Below, one piece after another: positions 27,216 through 28,345 of a DNA stretch of 28,345 bases. The notes below the pieces were generated by a model. It searched no databases. It saw only the letters and a list, made by a program, of their open reading frames with translations, and had not been told where the DNA came from. Made by a program: the position numbers and the translations under genes. How positions within the stretch are numbered: position 1 is the stretch's first letter; each line of letters begins with the position of its first letter. The stretch is from DATHSN01 sp035464115 (GTDB taxonomy: Bacteria > Actinomycetota > Acidimicrobiia > Acidimicrobiales > SKKL01), in assembly GCA_035464115.1 (NCBI GenBank), contig DATHSN010000004.1:1-28345 (forward strand), read 5' to 3'.

Positions 27216-28345
27216 ATGACCATGACCATGACGGTGGTGATGAGCACGCGATCGTGGGCGCGCCCGGCCGGGCTCCTCGTCACCGCCCTGGTCGCGACGA
27301 CCCTGAGCGTCGGGACCGGCGCGGCGGCCGACGGCACCGGGCGCTGCGACCCCGTCGTGGCGCGGGCCGACCAGGTCGCCCGGCTCTACGAGGCGGCGTT
27401 CGACCGCGCCGCTGATGCCGGAGGCCTCGCGTATTGGGTGGGTCGGCGCGACGCGGGGGTGTCCCTGGGCCGGATCGCGGCGTGGTTCGTGACCTCGCCG
27501 GAGCAGCTCGCCCGCTACGGCGCGCTGAGCGACCAGGGGTTCGTCGAGCAGCTGTACCGCAACGTGCTCGACCGCGAGGGCGACGCCGGCGGCATCGCCC
27601 ACTGGAGCGGCGCCCTCGCCGACGGGCGCCTCACCCGCGGCGGGGTGCTGCTCGGGTTCTCCGAGTCGGCCGAGATGGTCGCCCGCACCGGCACCCTGCC
27701 CCCGTCGTGCGCCACCTCGCCGTCGGTCGCCGACGTGCGCGCCGCCCGGGTGTACGCGTTCGACTGTGGCGACGACGAGGCCACGGTGGCCGCCGCCGGC
27801 GGGCCGCGGGTGCGGATCGGCGACACGACCATCTACGCCGGCACCCGGCAGGTGTCGGCCACGAACCAGGATCCCCGCCTGGCCCGCTTCGACGCCGGCC
27901 AGCTCACCTGGTGCCGGACCGACCTCGAGACCACCGGTGACGACGGGCGGGGCTACGGCCTGCTGTGGGACGGCGGCGACGGGCTCTACGTGGTCGTGAG
28001 CGCCACCGGCACCCAGGGTGCGCCCGGAGACGACCTGCGCCGGGTGGCGGGCGGCGGCTGGCTGCGCCACTACGCCGATGCCAGCACCGGCGGGGGTGGC
28101 GCCAGGGTGGCGGTGGTCGCCCGGGTCGATCCGGCCACCGGGGCGCCGACGCGGGCGACGTTCCTCACCGCTCGGCTGAGCAGCGGGAAGGTCAACTCGT
28201 TGGTGGTCACCGGCCTGGCCCGCGACGGCGCCGACCTGGTGGTGCAGGCCGACTCGTGGTTCTCGCCGCGGCGAGCGGACCGGAGCCCGATGACCTGCTC
28301 GGGGGGCTCCCCGTTCGCCGCCACCTACCGCTTCGCGGCCGACCT
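27216..28345 (+). CDS. secreted DUF4214-repeat protein, 3' end outside window
   Basis: The first 376 codons of an exported protein that runs off the window. The N-terminus starts with a run of ATG-rich codons (MTMTMTVVM), so the start could be 27216, 27222, 27228 or 27240; a signal peptide follows with a hydrophobic core (about 17-32) and probable cleavage near GTGAAA. Two DUF4214 repeats follow at about 55-102 (AAFDRAADAGGLAYW) and 105-155 (NVLDREGDAGGIAHW). From about 170 a beta-rich domain begins, with YAFDCGDDEATVAAAGG, LTWCRTDLETTGDDGRGYGLLWDGGDGLYVVVSATG and YADASTGGGGARVAVVARVDP; I do not recognise it. Cysteines at about 165, 184, 233 and 361 could form disulfides outside the cell. It follows phzF by 19 nt on the same strand. 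Confidence 0.88.
   Translation, partial: MTMTMTVVMSTRSWARPAGLLVTALVATTLSVGTGAAADGTGRCDPVVARADQVARLYEAAFDRAADAGGLAYWVGRRDAGVSLGRIAAWFVTSPEQLARYGALSDQGFVEQLYRNVLDREGDAGGIAHWSGALADGRLTRGGVLLGFSESAEMVARTGTLPPSCATSPSVADVRAARVYAFDCGDDEATVAAAGGPRVRIGDTTIYAGTRQVSATNQDPRLARFDAGQLTWCRTDLETTGDDGRGYGLLWDGGDGLYVVVSATGTQGAPGDDLRRVAGGGWLRHYADASTGGGGARVAVVARVDPATGAPTRATFLTARLSSGKVNSLVVTGLARDGADLVVQADSWFSPRRADRSPMTCSGGSPFAATYRFAAD

Overview
The window is very GC-rich DNA from a chromosome, with short intergenic gaps, and I see no phage, plasmid, transposon or CRISPR content. Several signs point to Actinomycetota, most likely a deep-branching class such as Acidimicrobiia (the class is inference). They are: a CIRCE element in front of a Ser-tailed FmdB zinc-ribbon gene, the galU - moeA - glpR/sepX neighbourhood, a Dxs with the actinobacterial ENSHAST motif, an IlvG-type enzyme ending in a mycobacterial-like PRTSNLA tail, a 'LigA-like' actinobacterial membrane protein, and many genes whose -10 box lies 6-8 nt before the start codon (leaderless mRNAs).

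Layout. Positions 1-850: the 5' part of tsaC (tRNA t6A synthesis) and a tRNA-Ala(CGC), both on the minus strand. Positions 930-1810: a DUF952 gene converging on a glpR/sepX-like divisome membrane protein. Positions 1966-6358 (minus): moaC, moaA, moeA (possibly the gephyrin-like Glp), galU and plsY, covering molybdenum cofactor, UDP-glucose and phospholipid synthesis. Positions 6443-7577 (plus): a CIRCE-controlled gene resembling M. tuberculosis Ruc (Rv0991c), then a CpaB/SAF-like gene. Positions 7606-12193 (minus): DUF1801, DUF2237, two tandem palindromic repeats, a PHP-domain phosphoesterase, a 27-bp minisatellite, and the tldE/tldD protease pair. Positions 12268-16152: a FlK-like hotdog thioesterase (plus), then on the minus strand a four-helix membrane protein, an IlvG-type thiamine diphosphate enzyme and an anchored secreted protein of unknown function. 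Positions 16472-20370 (plus): a flippase-like integral membrane protein and a PAP2_3/Aur1-type lipid enzyme that overlap by ATGA, followed by dxs. Positions 20434-21090: an NfuA-type Fe-S carrier (minus). Positions 21259-24483 (plus): a trypsin-like lipoprotein, a crotonase-family enzyme and the LigA-like membrane protein, separated by strong hairpins. Positions 24580-28345: a secreted DUF4214x3-VanW protein and a small acidic-tailed membrane protein (minus), then phzF and a truncated secreted DUF4214x2 protein (plus).

How they fit. Most genes are core metabolism or envelope biology. The best leads are (1) the CIRCE-ruc / galU / moeA(glp) / glpR block, which matches the mycobacterial Rv0991c-Rv0996 neighbourhood and joins a stress chaperone, envelope precursor supply and a candidate cell-division scaffold; (2) two DUF4214-repeat secreted proteins a little over 1 kb apart; and (3) an unassigned lipid module (flippase + PAP2_3) next to dxs. 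I did not find a defence system, biosynthetic cluster or other clearly new system.
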